A DNA stretch of 64,000 bases from Pseudomonas sp. TH41 (GCF_016650695.1 NZ_JAEKFH010000009.1:62001-126000), one strand, 5' to 3'; positions 7,440 through 15,914 are shown, numbered from the stretch's first letter. Notes: generated by a model not told the origin, from the letters alone. A program made the numbers and translations.

Positions 7440-7467
7440 ATTTAACATAATATACATTATGCGAACC
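7440..7467 (-). other. dif: dif site for XerC/XerD recombination (replication terminus)
   Basis: On the minus strand the 28 bases read as an 11-base XerC arm GGTTCGCATAA (7467-7457), a 6-base centre TGTATA (7456-7451) and an 11-base XerD arm TTATGTTAAAT (7450-7440). This differs from the Escherichia coli dif sequence as I know it by one base, in the outer XerC arm. dif is normally unique per chromosome and marks where FtsK-activated XerCD resolves dimers, so the window straddles the terminus. GGGNAGGG octamers found by eye (FtsK KOPS-like) point mostly toward it from both sides. Confidence 0.9.
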
Positions 7468-7663
7468 GTACTATATGGGTGTGGGAGCGTCTGGTGGTCA
7501 GATTTGAAGCCTGACGCGACTTATCACACACGCCTGCGAGATATCCTTCATCTGTTGGCAGATACCCGATCTGGAATGAACGACCCCTCGTTCATCTGTG
7601 TTAACGCTCAGATTTGAACGCTAACGATCATGCTTGAGCTACCCTGGTTCACCAGAGAGCTAC

Positions 7664-8074
7664 TTATTCATATTTACCCTTGCCGAGTTCAGCGGCCGAA
7701 TCTACAAGGCGCATCAGCAACGGATGTTTACGCTCGAAGGATACGACATCCTTATAAGCCGCCGATCGAAGCTCCTCGCAGGCTCGAACATCTGCCAGGT
7801 GCTGTCTTGCAGTTCTTTCACCGTATTTTTGAATGCGCTGATCCCACGACAAGCCGGGATCAAAAACGTCTTCACGGGCTTGCTGCACGGCTGCCAACGC
7901 TGCTGAATCCTTCTCACGCAATACGTCATATTCAGCGCGAAGTGCCCGACGCTCATGAGGCGTGTAGAACTCAGCAGATAGTTGAATGGTGGCCAAAGCC
8001 TTCAGCGAACCTTGAATACCCTGTAGAGCCCCCAAAAGCTCCGAGTGCTGTTTTGCCTGTTGGTCATCTGCCAC
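7664..8074 (-). CDS. Hypothetical helical protein
   Basis: I place the start at GTG 8074 because AAGGAGAGG ends seven bases upstream; the frame stays open further upstream, but that extension would be hydrophobic, low-quality sequence without a ribosome binding site. The 136-residue product begins MADDQQAKQHSELLGALQGI and is almost wholly helical and charged, with possible coiled coil in HERRALRAEYDVLREKDSAALAAVQQ (about residues 41-66). It has no membrane segment or known motif. It is the first gene right of dif and reads toward it. Confidence 0.55.
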   Translation of the reverse strand: MADDQQAKQHSELLGALQGIQGSLKALATIQLSAEFYTPHERRALRAEYDVLREKDSAALAAVQQAREDVFDPGLSWDQRIQKYGERTARQHLADVRACEELRSAAYKDVVSFERKHPLLMRLVDSAAELGKGKYE

Positions 8075-8172
8075 AAAACCTCTCCTTGTAGTGAATAGAA
8101 TCAGGCACAGGGTAAACGAACATGAGGGGTTTACGAGCGAGAAAAAGAACGGAATCAAAATTCCATTAGATT

Positions 8173-8206
8173 ATAACTAAACTAAATGTCTGTTTAGTTT
8201 AGTTAT
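8173..8206. promoter_or_regulatory. Perfect 14-bp AT-rich inverted repeat
   Basis: ATAACTAAACTAAA (8173-8186) and TTTAGTTTAGTTAT (8193-8206) are exact inverted copies around a 6-base loop. The element lies about 100 bases upstream of the GTG of the 136-aa gene and overlaps the stop of the weak 80-codon ORF at 8203. There is no T tract on either side, so a repressor operator or protein-binding palindrome is more likely than a terminator. Confidence 0.5.
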
Positions 8207-8445
8207 ATGTCAGGGCTTTCCTGAATCCTTCGATGGCCACCCTTCACGTCCAGCAGCCGGCATAACTTCGTGCAGTAGATGCGAGCTTGCTGCCTGTCAG
8301 AGGCAAATATTCGCGGACGTGAGATAACTTTTCCGTAACCACCCTTCTCCATCTCTACCCATTCCAAATCCAGAATCAACGCGCTTGAAACAAACCCAAT
8401 TCCAGCATTAGAAATCTGGCTGCCCCTATCAACAATCCAACTCAA
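8203..8445 (-). CDS. Doubtful small ORF
   Basis: An 80-codon frame begins with TTG at 8445 (internal ATG at 8352, giving 49 residues). The product has a mixed hydrophobic stretch (GIGFVSSALILDLEWVEM) and then a basic part ending RRIQESPDI. There is no convincing ribosome binding site for either start and no family that I recognise. Its stop lies inside the 8173-8206 palindrome. It is listed because nothing else explains this interval. Confidence 0.25.
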   Translation of the reverse strand: MSWIVDRGSQISNAGIGFVSSALILDLEWVEMEKGGYGKVISRPRIFASDRQQARIYCTKLCRLLDVKGGHRRIQESPDI

Positions 8446-8542
8446 CGATCCGAGCTCCGATCATCACTTGAGCCCGAGGAAAATCAACGGCCCTGAGATA
8501 ACGGATTCAAGAAAAATTGAGCCGGCATTTCAGTCGCATTAC

Positions 8543-10027
8543 TCAACCTGCCGCGTGATACCGTGCCGCCCGCCAGAGGTTTTTCGATTCTTCTGTCAGA
8601 TGGCGCAAGCCACTACGGTCCAGCATGCGTTCCGACTCCTCTTGCACCGCAGCCAGCACAGCAGCCTCGTCGACGGCGCGTACGACGTAGTCTTCCATCA
8701 GGATCTTGCCATCGACGATGGTGGTACATACGTCCCCGCCGTTGGCGAAACAAGTGACACGGTGGACCGGCATGTTCATCGGCATCAGGTGCGGTTTGAA
8801 CAGGTCGATCAGAATGATGTCGGCTTTCTTGCCAACTTCCAGCGAGCCGATCTCATGTTCCATCGACAATGCCTTGGCGGCGTCGATAGTGACCATTTCC
8901 AGCACTTTGCCCTGCGGCAGGATGTCCGGATCGCGGAAATGGCGGCGGTGGTAGTGCATGCACTGGAACATGTGGCGGAACATGTCGTAACCGCGGTCCG
9001 GGGCGGCGCCGTCGGAGCCGAGGGCGACGGTGACATGGGCCTCGATCAGTTCCGGTACCGGGCAGCGACCCAGGATCGACATGATGGCGCTCGGGTTGTG
9101 CACGATCTTGGTCTGTGTCTCGCGGCACAGGGCGATGTCTTCCTCGGTCAGGTCAATGCAGTGCGACATGAAGGATGTCGGGCCGAGCAGGCCCAGTTCG
9201 CGGTGGGCCAGCGCCAGCGTACCGGCGCGGTGGCCATCCTGGGTGAATGTAAGGCCATAACGGTGGGCCAGCGCCAGGTAATCCTGTGCTTGCTGGCGGA
9301 ACAGAGGTGCCAGTTCCCGATGGCTGGGCTCGTATTGTGGCGCGTACACCGGCAACGTGATGGCGATGCGCACCCGGCCGTCACCCATACCGTCGCAGCT
9401 CCTGGCGATTTCTTCGCAGACCTCGAACATGGTCTCGAAATTGACGTCGCGCCGAGTGGGCGGTTCGGTCGACCAGTCCAGGTAGGTGCGCGGCGCTGGT
9501 GGTCGCGACGGCCCGACGGCCACCACCGAACGAGTACCGATTTCGGCGATAGCCTGGGCGTGGCGTTGCGCGTAAACCGGGTCGTCGACCCGCATGATCG
9601 AATCGCCTCCGCCCAATAGCGACACGCCGGTGGTGGTGCCGCATTTCAGCCGCTCCAGCGCCGACAACCTGGCATCGACTTCCCAGAACTCGACACCGGA
9701 GGCCGAGGTGTAGATGGTCTGGCAAGCCTCCATCCAGGCATCGCCCTCCCCGCCGCCGATGGTTTTCAGCATCGCGTGGCCGGCATGGGCGTGGCTGTCG
9801 ATCAAGCCTGGGAGCACCGCCTTGTTGCGTGCATCGATGATTTTTTCAGCAGTGAAGCGAGCCCGCAGTTCATCCGTGCGCCCCACCGCTACGATGCGGT
9901 TGCCGAGCACGGCCACTGCGCCGTCTTTAATTACACGCCGTTGCTCGTCCACGGTGATGACCACGCCGTGCTCGATCAGCAGGTCTACTTTGTTGAGGGG
10001 GGCGTTCACGTCGTAGTGGTGTGTCAT
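8543..10027 (-). CDS. Amidohydrolase-superfamily deaminase/chlorohydrolase-like enzyme
   Basis: About 495 residues of the metal-dependent amidohydrolase superfamily (SsnA, TrzA, guanine and S-adenosylhomocysteine deaminase group). Visible motifs are an N-terminal composite-domain strand DLLIEHGVVITVDEQ, the first metal site GLIDSHAHAGHAM, GTTTGVSL, the His in TQDGHRAGTL, SHCIDLTEED, and the C-terminal GSDGAAPDRGYDMF carrying the metal or catalytic Asp. I choose ATG 10027 (MTHHYDV); an ATG at 10117 would add 30 residues unlike the family and overlap the upstream gene. It is the last gene of a seven-gene minus-strand unit. It probably deaminates or dechlorinates an N-containing compound brought in by the ABC importer; the substrate is unknown. 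Confidence 0.85.
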   Translation of the reverse strand: MTHHYDVNAPLNKVDLLIEHGVVITVDEQRRVIKDGAVAVLGNRIVAVGRTDELRARFTAEKIIDARNKAVLPGLIDSHAHAGHAMLKTIGGGEGDAWMEACQTIYTSASGVEFWEVDARLSALERLKCGTTTGVSLLGGGDSIMRVDDPVYAQRHAQAIAEIGTRSVVAVGPSRPPAPRTYLDWSTEPPTRRDVNFETMFEVCEEIARSCDGMGDGRVRIAITLPVYAPQYEPSHRELAPLFRQQAQDYLALAHRYGLTFTQDGHRAGTLALAHRELGLLGPTSFMSHCIDLTEEDIALCRETQTKIVHNPSAIMSILGRCPVPELIEAHVTVALGSDGAAPDRGYDMFRHMFQCMHYHRRHFRDPDILPQGKVLEMVTIDAAKALSMEHEIGSLEVGKKADIILIDLFKPHLMPMNMPVHRVTCFANGGDVCTTIVDGKILMEDYVVRAVDEAAVLAAVQEESERMLDRSGLRHLTEESKNLWRAARYHAAG

Positions 10028-10088
10028 ACAGGGCATCCGGTTCAGACTGGGGGCAATTGGAAAAACATCCGTGGGCGCGTGTTTTGAG

Positions 10089-11288
10089 TCACAAGCGGCT
10101 CTGGAGCAAACTGCCATTTTTCGCCACGACGTTTCCGCGGCTGATCACCGTCCGCGCTAGCGGACGAGCCACAACGGCTTCACTCAGTGTCTCTGCAGGC
10201 AGCAACAACAAGTTGGCTGTTTGCCCCGTCGCCAATCCGTAATCACTTCGCCCAAGTGCCCGAGCCCCATTGCTGGCAGCGGCTTCGAACGCTGCGCAGA
10301 TTTCAGGGTCCGTTCTCATGCCGCAGCGCAATGCGAGCAGCATCGCGCGTTCAAGCATGTCGCCATTTCCCATTGGGGTCCAAGCGTCCCGAATGCCATC
10401 TGAACCGAGGCAGACGTTTACCCCCGCCGAGAGCAGCTCAGCAAAGGGCGGTATGGCAATATCAGAGGGTGCCGTGGTCATGAGTGAAATTTGATTGGCA
10501 GCCAACCGTTCAGCCAACGGCACCACTTGAGCCCAGTTTTTCATGCCCAGGCAAAAGGCATGGCTGATCATGACTCGCCCCTGACGCTGATAGCGCTCGG
10601 TGAAATCAATGATACGAGCAATCTGCCAAAGCCCCAGCTCACCACCGTCATGCAGATGGATATCGATACCGCGATCAAACTTATCCGCGAGTTCGAACAG
10701 GATTGTGAGGTGCGCGATGGGATCATTGTCTATGCCGCAGGGGTCCAACCCCCCTACTACCTCAACCCCCATCTCCAGGGCTTCTCGCATCAATGCCTCA
10801 ACCCCAGGGCGGTTAACCAGGCCAACCTGAGGGAAGGTGACGAACTCAATGTCAACCAGGTCGGCGTAGCGTTCGCGCAGCTCCAACATGGCTTCCACAT
10901 GCTGGATACCCAACTCGGGATCGGCGTCTACATGACAGCGCAACATCAGCGAGCCGCGAGCGATGCATTGCTCCAGCAGAGCACCCGCTCGCTCTGCAAT
11001 GGGTGATGTGAGCTCGCGCAGGATTTGGCGCTCATTCGCTATGCGCGCTTTAAGCGTCGGGCCTGCACTGTGCGGCCGCCATGGTTGCCCCCACAGGGTC
11101 TTATCCAGATGGATGTGGCTTTCTACCAGTGACGGAACGAGTAATTGACCTTGTCCGTCAAGGTCAGCGTCAGCGACTGGATTGCCACTGGCTGGCTGAC
11201 GATCGCCGATACGACCCTCAATAACCTGTATGTCTTCAATGTCGCCGCCATAGGGGCGGACATTACGCAACCAGAACGATTTGATCAT
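10089..11288 (-). CDS. Cytosine-deaminase-like amidohydrolase
   Basis: 399 residues of the CodA/atrazine-degrading-type amidohydrolase group. The metal site VESHIHLDKTL (HxH) at about residues 57-67, the catalytic HLHDGGE near 213, SHAFCLG near 246 and the late metal ligand GSDGIRDAW near 300 follow the cytosine deaminase pattern, as does the internal VGGLDPCGIDND. It sits between the ABC ATPase gene and a second amidohydrolase, so the two enzymes may act successively on one imported ring compound. Bona fide CodA normally sits with the CodB permease, which is absent; the substrate may therefore not be cytosine. Confidence 0.8.
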   Translation of the reverse strand: MIKSFWLRNVRPYGGDIEDIQVIEGRIGDRQPASGNPVADADLDGQGQLLVPSLVESHIHLDKTLWGQPWRPHSAGPTLKARIANERQILRELTSPIAERAGALLEQCIARGSLMLRCHVDADPELGIQHVEAMLELRERYADLVDIEFVTFPQVGLVNRPGVEALMREALEMGVEVVGGLDPCGIDNDPIAHLTILFELADKFDRGIDIHLHDGGELGLWQIARIIDFTERYQRQGRVMISHAFCLGMKNWAQVVPLAERLAANQISLMTTAPSDIAIPPFAELLSAGVNVCLGSDGIRDAWTPMGNGDMLERAMLLALRCGMRTDPEICAAFEAAASNGARALGRSDYGLATGQTANLLLLPAETLSEAVVARPLARTVISRGNVVAKNGSLLQSRL

Positions 11289-11366
11289 TTGAACCTCATC
11301 ACTGTTCGAGCGAGCCCCGCCGCCACATAGCCAACGGGGATACTGTTTACGGAGTCACCCAAAGGG

Positions 11367-12134
11367 CTACTTCAAGTTGCCGGCAAGGAACTGCTTGAGG
11401 CGCTCACTCTTGGTGTGCTTGAACAGTTGCTCGGGGCTACCTTCTTCCTCGATCTTGCCCTGGTGCAGGAAGATCACGTGGTTGGACACCTCGCGGGCAA
11501 AGGCCATCTCGTGCGTCACCACCACCATGGTCCGCCCCTCTTCGGCCAAGGCCTGCATCACCTTCAGCACCTCGCCGACCAGCTCGGGGTCGAGCGCCGA
11601 GGTCGGCTCGTCGAACAGCATCACTTGCGGCTCCATCGCCAAGGCCCGGGCGATCGCCACACGCTGCTGCTGGCCGCCGGACAGGTGCGACGGGTACTTT
11701 TCCTCCATGCTGGCTGGCAGGCCGACTTTGGCCAGGTACTTGCGTGCGCGGGCCACCGCCTCATCGCGGCTGAGGCCGAGCGCATGCATCGGCGCCTCGA
11801 TAACGTTTTCCAGCACTGACATGTGCGCCCACAGATTGAAGTGCTGAAACACCATGGACAGCTTGGTGCGCATGCTTTGCAGCTGCTTCTGATTGGCCAC
11901 GCGCAGCCCACCGTTCTTATCCTTCTCGGTGCGGATTTCCTCGGCGTTCACCGTGATTCGCCCGGCGCACGGCTGCTCGAGGAAGTTGATGCAACGCAAG
12001 AAGGTACTCTTGCCCGAACCGGAGGAGCCGATGATGCTGATCACGTCGCCTGCCTTGGCCTTGATCGAAACGCCCTTGAGCACCTCGTGGTTGCCATAGT
12101 TCTTGTACAGATCGTCTACGGTCAGTTTGTACAT
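11367..12134 (-). CDS. ABC transporter ATP-binding protein, HisP/AotP type
   Basis: 255 residues. Walker A GSSGSGKST is at 36-44, the Q-loop at FQHFNLW, the signature LSGGQQQR near 152, Walker B VMLFDEPTSALDPE near 172 and the switch His in VVVTHEM. The insertion RTEKDKNGGLRVANQKQLQ after the Walker A region is typical of HisP-like ATPases for histidine, arginine, lysine and ornithine. It forms a complete importer with the two permeases and the binding protein upstream on the minus strand. Confidence 0.92.
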   Translation of the reverse strand: MYKLTVDDLYKNYGNHEVLKGVSIKAKAGDVISIIGSSGSGKSTFLRCINFLEQPCAGRITVNAEEIRTEKDKNGGLRVANQKQLQSMRTKLSMVFQHFNLWAHMSVLENVIEAPMHALGLSRDEAVARARKYLAKVGLPASMEEKYPSHLSGGQQQRVAIARALAMEPQVMLFDEPTSALDPELVGEVLKVMQALAEEGRTMVVVTHEMAFAREVSNHVIFLHQGKIEEEGSPEQLFKHTKSERLKQFLAGNLK

Positions 12135-12159
12135 GGGTTTGTCCCTACGTATGCGGCCT

Positions 12160-12873
12160 TCAGGCGGCCTGGGGTTTCAGGAAGGCCAGCCAGCGGGTTT
12201 CACCGCGACGAAATAGCCAGACAAGCGACAGCGCAATCACCGCGTACAACAGTGCGGCGATGAAGAAGGCCTCGAACGAGGCGTAGGTCGCCGAGTTGAC
12301 GTCGCGGGCGACCTTCAGGATGTCGGGAACCGTGGCGGTAAACGCCACCGAGGTTGAATGCAGCATCATGATCACCTCGTTGCTGTAGTACGGCAGTGCG
12401 CGACGCAGCGCCGAGGGCAAGATGATGCGGCGATACAGGTTGAACTTCGACATGCCGAAGGCCCGGGCCGCCTCTACCTCGCCGAACTGCACCGACTTGA
12501 TCGCGCCAGCGAAGACTTCCGTGGTGTAGGCGCAGGTATTGAGCGCGAACGCCAGCACCGTGCAGTTGAAGCCCTCGCGAAAGAACATGTCGAGGAACTC
12601 GTGCTCGCGCACCACGCTCAGGCTGTAAACACCGGTATAGATGATCAACAGTTGTATATAGAGCGGTGTGCCACGAAATATATAGGTGTAAAACCAGACT
12701 GGAAGTCGGATAAACCGGTTTTTTGACACGCGAGCCACGGCCAACGGCACTGACAGTACGAATCCGATCGCGACGGACAGCACCAGCAGCCACAAGGTGA
12801 TTGCCAGGCCGGAAAAGCTGGCGCCGTCCGACCACAAATACGCTTGCCAATATTCCTGGATAATAGCGATCAC
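12160..12873 (-). CDS. ABC transporter permease, HisM type
   Basis: 237 residues with about five membrane helices; polar amino-acid permease (HisM/AotM) pattern. The EAA loop that contacts the ATPase is visible as GEVEAARAFGMSKFNLYRRI, and RGTPLYIQLLIIYTG is the conserved segment before it. The start ATG (12873) overlaps the end of the other permease gene (12870) by four bases, indicating translational coupling. Confidence 0.9.
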   Translation of the reverse strand: MIAIIQEYWQAYLWSDGASFSGLAITLWLLVLSVAIGFVLSVPLAVARVSKNRFIRLPVWFYTYIFRGTPLYIQLLIIYTGVYSLSVVREHEFLDMFFREGFNCTVLAFALNTCAYTTEVFAGAIKSVQFGEVEAARAFGMSKFNLYRRIILPSALRRALPYYSNEVIMMLHSTSVAFTATVPDILKVARDVNSATYASFEAFFIAALLYAVIALSLVWLFRRGETRWLAFLKPQAA

Positions 12874-13559
12874 AGTTCAGCCTCCCGAATTCCGACAGAG
12901 TAATGATGCTTAAGCCAGATCAAGACGCCGTTCGAAACAGTGGTAATGAAGAGATAAATCAGCGCACCGATCACGGTAAAATAAAACAGCTGCATGGAAC
13001 TCTTTCCGGCATCCTGAGTGGCCCTGACGATATCGGACAGACCGATGATGGACACCAGCGCGGTTGCCTTGATCATGACCTGCCAGTTGTTGGCAATACC
13101 AGGCAAGGCGAAACGCATCATTTGCGGGAATAAAACACGATAGAACGCCTGCCATGGGCTGAGGCCATAGGCCATGGCCGCCTCTGTCTGGCCGCGTGGG
13201 ACCGCCTGGAATGCACCGCGGAAGGTCTCGGTAAAGTAAGCACCGTAGATAAACGCGAGCGTCGCTACACCCGCGAGGAAGGGATCAATATCAATTTGAT
13301 CCATTCCAAGCCCTTCGGTGACCTGGTTGAGGAGTATCTGAATGCTGTAGAAAAGCAACAGCATGGTCACCAGATCGGGAACACTGCGGATCATCGTGGT
13401 ATAGAGCGTGGCGATATTGCGCAGCCACCGATTACCAGACAACTTGGCACTGGCGCCTGCCAATCCAATCAGTACCGAGGCCAGCAGCGATAATGTGGCC
13501 AGTTTTAGTGTCATCCAGGTGCCACTCGCGATCAGCGGCCCATAGTCTGCCAAGGACAT
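12870..13559 (-). CDS. ABC transporter permease, HisQ type
   Basis: 229 residues with several membrane helices. TMIRSVPDLVTMLLLFYS and the EAA loop GQTEAAMAYGLSPWQAFYRV identify the HisQ/AotQ family. AAGGAG lies ahead of the ATG at 13559. It pairs with the HisM-type permease to form the membrane channel of the importer. Confidence 0.9.
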   Translation of the reverse strand: MSLADYGPLIASGTWMTLKLATLSLLASVLIGLAGASAKLSGNRWLRNIATLYTTMIRSVPDLVTMLLLFYSIQILLNQVTEGLGMDQIDIDPFLAGVATLAFIYGAYFTETFRGAFQAVPRGQTEAAMAYGLSPWQAFYRVLFPQMMRFALPGIANNWQVMIKATALVSIIGLSDIVRATQDAGKSSMQLFYFTVIGALIYLFITTVSNGVLIWLKHHYSVGIREAEL

Positions 13560-13670
13560 TGCACTCTCCTTGAATACGATAGTTCAGCCGATGCTGCCTA
13601 TCTTGTTCAATAGTATTTTTGTTGTTTTTGAATGCCGCAAAAACCTGGAGTCGTATACGACGTAAATCAA

Positions 13671-14441
13671 TTAGTTGTAGACATCAAAGGAGAAATATTT
13701 ATCGGAGATCGTCTGGTAAGTTCCATCCTTTATAATCTCGGCAAGCGCCCCATTGATCTGTTCGCGAAGTTCGTTGTCTTCCTTGCGCAAACCAATCCCT
13801 GCACCTACACCGAGGGTTTTTGGGTCGCGCAGCTCTGGGCCGGCAAAAGCAAAATCACGTCCGTTCTCGGTTTTCAAAAAACCCAGGTCGGCCTGGACTG
13901 AGGATTGCAGTGCTGCATCCAGGCGGCCGGCCATCAAGTCCTGGTAAACCAGGTCCTGGTTCTGGTACGTCGTGATGGTGACGCCTTTCTGTGCCCAGTA
14001 AGTCCTGGCATAGGTTTCCTGGGTGGAGCCCTGCTCGATCCCTACACGCTTGCCTTGAAGAGATTCGACTGTCGGCTGAAGTTCAGAGCCTTTCTTCGCA
14101 ATGAGACGGGGCAGGACATTGCTGATCTTGTCGGAGAAGGCTATCTGCGCCTGACGCTTCTCAGTCACGCTCATGGAGGAAAGAATGCCGTCGAACTTCT
14201 TGGCTTTCAGCGCCGGGATGATGCCGTCGAAGGAGTTCTCAACCCATACACATTTGACCTTCAGCTTTTCGCAGATCGCGTTGCCAAGATCGATATCGAA
14301 GCCCACAAGCTTGCCATCGGGTGCCTTCGACTCGAACGGCGCGTAAGTGGGGTCAACGCCGAAGCGAATGACTTGCAAGTCTTTCGCGTATACGCCGCTG
14401 GCGGTCAAGGCCAGAACAACAGAAACTGCGAACTTCTTCAT
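13671..14441 (-). CDS. Periplasmic binding protein of a polar-amino-acid-type ABC importer
   Basis: About 256 residues. ATG 14441 is chosen because GGAGAATAAT precedes it and because the product then starts with a clean signal peptide (MKKFAVSVVLALTASGVYA). SBP_bac_3 family features: RFGVDPTYAPFESKAPDGKLVGFDIDLGNAICEKL and ILSSMSVTEKRQAQIAFSD are close to HisJ/ArgT/AotJ. A conserved GRLDAALQSS follows. The residues binding the alpha-amino group in HisJ relatives appear preserved, yet the neighbouring amidohydrolases suggest the physiological ligand may be an amino-acid-like nitrogen compound. Confidence 0.9.
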   Translation of the reverse strand: MKKFAVSVVLALTASGVYAKDLQVIRFGVDPTYAPFESKAPDGKLVGFDIDLGNAICEKLKVKCVWVENSFDGIIPALKAKKFDGILSSMSVTEKRQAQIAFSDKISNVLPRLIAKKGSELQPTVESLQGKRVGIEQGSTQETYARTYWAQKGVTITTYQNQDLVYQDLMAGRLDAALQSSVQADLGFLKTENGRDFAFAGPELRDPKTLGVGAGIGLRKEDNELREQINGALAEIIKDGTYQTISDKYFSFDVYN

Positions 14442-14498
14442 ATTATTCTCCGTAAGCACAATGTACTGAGGTTTTAAAAGTGGTCGACCCGACCTGGG

Positions 14499-15722
14499 TT
14501 ACACGTCTTGCATGCTGTGTCGATAGCTCGCCGGGGAAAACTTGATAGTCAGCACTGCCATCGCCGCGAGCACTCCAATGTGCAACCACCAGCCGGTGAT
14601 GAAGCTCCCGCCGGAGTCGCGCAGCCAGCCGATTAACCAGGGAGCACTCGATGCGAGCAAGAAACCGACGCCCTGAACGAAGGCCGCCAAGGTCCCGGCC
14701 GCTTGCGCACCGGACAAGTGGTCGAGGCTGACAATCAGGCTGAGCGAGAAGAACCCGCCGAGACCAAACCCGACCAGTGCGACCCACAACCAAGGCGCTG
14801 CGTTAGGGGCAAGCGCGAAGCCGGCAAAGCCCGCGACCTGCAGCGCTATCGTCAACCATAAGGCACCGCGCCGGTCAGCGCTGCGGCGGGCAAGCATCGG
14901 CATCGCGAACGCCGCCGTCGCCTGAAACATCGCCAACCACGCGAGCAAGTTGCCCGAAGCCTGCAAGCCCATGTTCTGCTGCTGGTAGAAGGAAGGCAGC
15001 CACGCCACCAGACTTGAGTAGCCGCTGTTGGTCAGTCCAAAGTAGGCGGCCAACTGCCACGCACGCCGATTCTTGAAGAACCTGCCGGTCAAGACCGGTG
15101 CCGGTCCGCAAGCGGCTATCGGCGGTGTGCGTGGCGCGCACACCAGCCAAAGCAAGAGCACAGCCAGCGCTGGCAACGCCCACATGGAAAGCCCTAGCCT
15201 CCAGCCGCCATACGCATTCAGCCACGTGCTTGCCAGCGAGCCAAGCGCCCCGCCGCCGACCAGTGCCGCGGAATAGAGCCCCATCACCATCGCTATCCGT
15301 TCAGGAAACCACCGTTTGGCAACACCCGGAATCAAGGCCTGGATCACCGCCACGCCGGTGCCGGCGATGCCGGCGCCGACAATCAACTGAGCGCCGTCCC
15401 TGACCACGGCGCGTGACGCGCACCCGAGCATCAAGAGCAACAATGCGCCGGCCAGCGCCCGCCGCTCGCCGATACGACGGGCGACACCGATGCCAATAAA
15501 AGCAATCAGGCCCATCAGAACGAAGGGCAAGGTGGTCAGCATTGCGGCGGCGCGAAAATCGAGGCCAATGTCGGCGCGCACCAGATCGAGCACCGGCCCA
15601 ACCGAAGTCAAGAATGGCCGCAAATTCAAGCCGAGTAGCACCAGGAGCACCAATGCGGCCAGTGACACCTCATCCTTGCTCGATACGCCGGAAGCGATGA
15701 AAACCGATCCGCGGTCAGTCAT
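14499..15722 (-). CDS. MFS transporter of the CynX/NimT type
   Basis: About 407 residues with twelve predicted membrane helices. LVLLVLLGLNLRPFLTSVGPVL at the N-terminus and GLIAFIGIGVARRIGERRAL between helices 2 and 3 are typical of the CynX/NimT (cyanate/2-nitroimidazole) group. ATG 15722 is preferred to GTG 15731. It is first in the minus-strand unit and divergent from a LysR gene, which makes it the likely direct regulatory target. Its stop is about 57 bases from the binding-protein start. Confidence 0.85.
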   Translation of the reverse strand: MTDRGSVFIASGVSSKDEVSLAALVLLVLLGLNLRPFLTSVGPVLDLVRADIGLDFRAAAMLTTLPFVLMGLIAFIGIGVARRIGERRALAGALLLLMLGCASRAVVRDGAQLIVGAGIAGTGVAVIQALIPGVAKRWFPERIAMVMGLYSAALVGGGALGSLASTWLNAYGGWRLGLSMWALPALAVLLLWLVCAPRTPPIAACGPAPVLTGRFFKNRRAWQLAAYFGLTNSGYSSLVAWLPSFYQQQNMGLQASGNLLAWLAMFQATAAFAMPMLARRSADRRGALWLTIALQVAGFAGFALAPNAAPWLWVALVGFGLGGFFSLSLIVSLDHLSGAQAAGTLAAFVQGVGFLLASSAPWLIGWLRDSGGSFITGWWLHIGVLAAMAVLTIKFSPASYRHSMQDV

Positions 15723-15869
15723 GGCGCGCACTTCTTTCCCGCCGGTGCGGGGGCGGGCTCGGCAGCATCTGCTGCATCAGCGTCTCGTCACTTGTCATCA
15801 CATTTACCTTGGGGATTCTGGTCAACAGGCCGCATCAGCGGCTGTTCTGAAGATTAAGAGCAGGTGCTA

Positions 15870-15896
15870 TTATTCGGAAATTAAATGTTCGAATAA
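15870..15896. promoter_or_regulatory. Inverted repeat, candidate LysR binding site
   Basis: TTATTCG (15870-15876) and CGAATAA (15890-15896) form a perfect 7-bp inverted repeat with a 13-base AT-rich spacer. It contains the ATTCG...CGAAT (T-N11-A-like) arrangement of LysR boxes and ends 18 bases before the LysR start codon, as expected for autoregulation plus control of the divergent MFS/ABC/amidohydrolase unit. Confidence 0.55.
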
Positions 15897-15914
15897 CAAT
15901 TAGTGGGGAACGTA

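Larger units (their letters stand above)
7076..7663. other. Non-coding region around dif
   Basis: No convincing gene lies in these 588 bases. The stretch holds the inverted repeats at 7311-7387 and the dif site at 7440-7467, plus an 8-bp perfect hairpin (ATGAACGA-CCCC-TCGTTCAT, 7576-7595). The 10-mer CAGATTTGAA occurs twice, near 7500 and 7609. A 61-codon open frame at 7153-7338 has no recognisable product and runs into the repeat structure. Confidence 0.5.

Noticed and set aside
1..7440. A second dif-like site that would define an integrated Xer-dependent element
   Set aside because: Searching by eye for ATTTAACATAAT or TTATGTTAAAT found only the copy at 7440-7467.
8468..9619. A 383-codon plus-strand open frame
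   Set aside because: It is antisense to the amidohydrolase gene, with His/Arg/Gly-rich mirror sequence typical of high-GC shadow frames and no ribosome binding site.
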